Source: Bacteroidales bacterium (GTDB taxonomy: Bacteria > Bacteroidota > Bacteroidia > Bacteroidales > F082). From it: a stretch of 42,061 nucleotides of DNA. The notes under the pieces were generated by a model. It was not told where the DNA came from. It ran no database searches and worked only from the letters and a program-made list of their open reading frames with translations. How positions within the stretch are numbered: the first letter of the stretch is position 1; the number at the start of each line of letters is the position of its first letter. The stretch covers positions 1-42,061 of the forward strand of contig WGGC01000167.1 in NCBI GenBank assembly GCA_015491905.1, in the 5' to 3' direction. The position numbers and the translations under genes were made by a program. Positions 41,442-42,061 of this stretch are shown here, piece after piece.

Positions 41442-42061
41442 ATGTTAGAAATTAAAAAGTTTATTGTTAACCCTTTTCAATTAAATGCTTATGTGTTGTA
41501 CGATGAAACACGCGAATGTATTTTAATTGACCCGGCGGTTTCGAATGCCGGTGAGTTGGAAGAGTTGAAAAGTTTTATTTCGGATAATCAGCTAATTACG
41601 CAGTCGGTGGTGAATACACACAGTCATATAGATCATATTTTAGGTAATAAAGCGGTTTGTGAAACTTTTGGGGTGCCGCTGTTTGCACATCGCGACGGGG
41701 AGTCATTTTTGGAACATGCAGCAGCATCGGCACAAACGTTCGGACTTCCTTTTGCGGGCGTTAAGCCCATAGATGTTTTTATTCATGAACCGCAGGAACT
41801 GAAATTTGGAAATACTGTTTTAAAAATACTGGACACTCCCGGTCATGCTGCCGGCAGTATTTGTCTGTATGCTGAAAAAGAAGGCGTTATAATTGTAGGC
41901 GATGTGCTTTTTAGAGAGAGTATAGGCCGTACGGATTTACCAACGGGTGATTATGATTTGCTGCAAAAATCGATATGGGAAAAACTCTTTGTTTTACCCA
42001 ATGAAACTGTTGTTTTTCCGGGACATGGCCCTAAAACCACTATTGGGTATGAAAAGGAAAA
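41442..42061 (+). CDS. MBL-fold metallo-hydrolase (glyoxalase II-like), 3' end outside window
   Basis: Starts at ATG 41442 and stays open to the last base (206 codons; most single-domain relatives have about 210, so little is missing). The metal-binding motif H-x-H-x-D-H is 'THSHIDH'. Further ligands are in 'DTPGHAAGSI' (His), 'VGDVLF' (Asp) and 'FPGHGPKT' (His), so both zinc sites look complete. These proteins are usually annotated hydroxyacylglutathione hydrolase-like or persulfide-dioxygenase-like; the substrate is not decidable. Its codons are visibly richer in G and C than those of the genes before 38 kb. Confidence 0.93.
   Translation, partial: MLEIKKFIVNPFQLNAYVLYDETRECILIDPAVSNAGELEELKSFISDNQLITQSVVNTHSHIDHILGNKAVCETFGVPLFAHRDGESFLEHAAASAQTFGLPFAGVKPIDVFIHEPQELKFGNTVLKILDTPGHAAGSICLYAEKEGVIIVGDVLFRESIGRTDLPTGDYDLLQKSIWEKLFVLPNETVVFPGHGPKTTIGYEKE

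Noticed and set aside
1-42061. CRISPR arrays, rRNA genes, complete insertion sequences, defence or toxin-antitoxin modules
   Set aside because: None seen on either strand; no regularly spaced repeats and no transposase, integrase or Cas-like protein.

Overview
The window is a low-G+C (roughly one third G+C) chromosomal segment of a member of the Bacteroidota. Four things point there. Nearly every transcription unit is preceded by a TAnnTTTG -7 box, in the best cases with TTG/TTTG 18-21 bases upstream. Shine-Dalgarno sequences are generally absent. Signal peptides end in the '...AQ' style. The gene repertoire also fits: TonB-type transducer, LytS/LytTR pair, M64 and M16 peptidases, and a b6-type cytochrome b fused to cytochrome c. 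I would not go below phylum or class; a respiring Bacteroidia-like organism is likely.

Layout. 1-3.5 kb: end of a secreted protein, a secreted coiled-coil protein of unknown function, tRNA-Thr(CGU) on the minus strand and a secreted TPR protein. 3.5-13.6 kb, plus strand: M16 zinc protease, phosphofructokinase, EamA transporter, rplU-rpmA, serS-rsmA and uvrC, mostly separated by clear intrinsic terminators. 13.6-15.1 kb, minus: TonB, VanZ-like protein and gcvH. 15.3-17.2 kb, plus: ABC-F ATPase. 17.2-21.5 kb, minus: a tightly packed operon of RND-type exporter, rfbA and polyprenyl synthetase. 21.7 kb, plus: a D-2-hydroxyacid dehydrogenase. 22.7-25.2 kb, minus: LiaF-like membrane protein, LytS-type kinase and LytTR regulator. 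25.4 kb: a decayed racemase pseudogene. 25.8-27.1 kb, minus: M64 peptidase. 27.3-29.9 kb, minus: Rieske protein plus cytochrome b/c fusion, under a promoter carrying a perfect CRP/FNR-like palindrome. 30.1-37.9 kb, minus: a complete trp operon (trpL-E-G-D-C-F-B-A) ending in a DAHP synthase gene. 38.0-41.1 kb, plus: PAP2 phosphatase, GT39 and GT2, a probable lipid-linked glycan modification set. 41.1-41.4 kb: a G+C-rich structured intergenic element. 41.4 kb to the end: start of an MBL-fold hydrolase cut by the window edge.

How the genes work together. The trp operon turns chorismate into tryptophan and also carries the first shikimate-pathway enzyme. It is fronted by a leader peptide with three consecutive Trp codons and a strong terminator, that is, classical attenuation. 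The Rieske and cytochrome b/c genes encode the core of a quinol:cytochrome c reductase. The LiaF-like/LytS/LytTR trio looks like a cell-envelope stress circuit. The RND-rfbA-prenyl synthetase operon and the PAP2-GT39-GT2 cluster both suggest envelope lipid and glycan work.

Most interesting unexplained sequence: (i) the ~60% G+C, highly folded element at about 41.18-41.33 kb; (ii) a two-copy palindromic repeat at 27.27-27.37 and 35.58-35.70 kb, one copy supplying the stop codon of the cytochrome gene, the other sitting inside the trp operon with a nested hairpin; (iii) the CRP/FNR-like site about 41 bases upstream of the predicted start of Rieske/cytochrome transcription. I saw no CRISPR array, rRNA, complete insertion sequence or obvious defence system.
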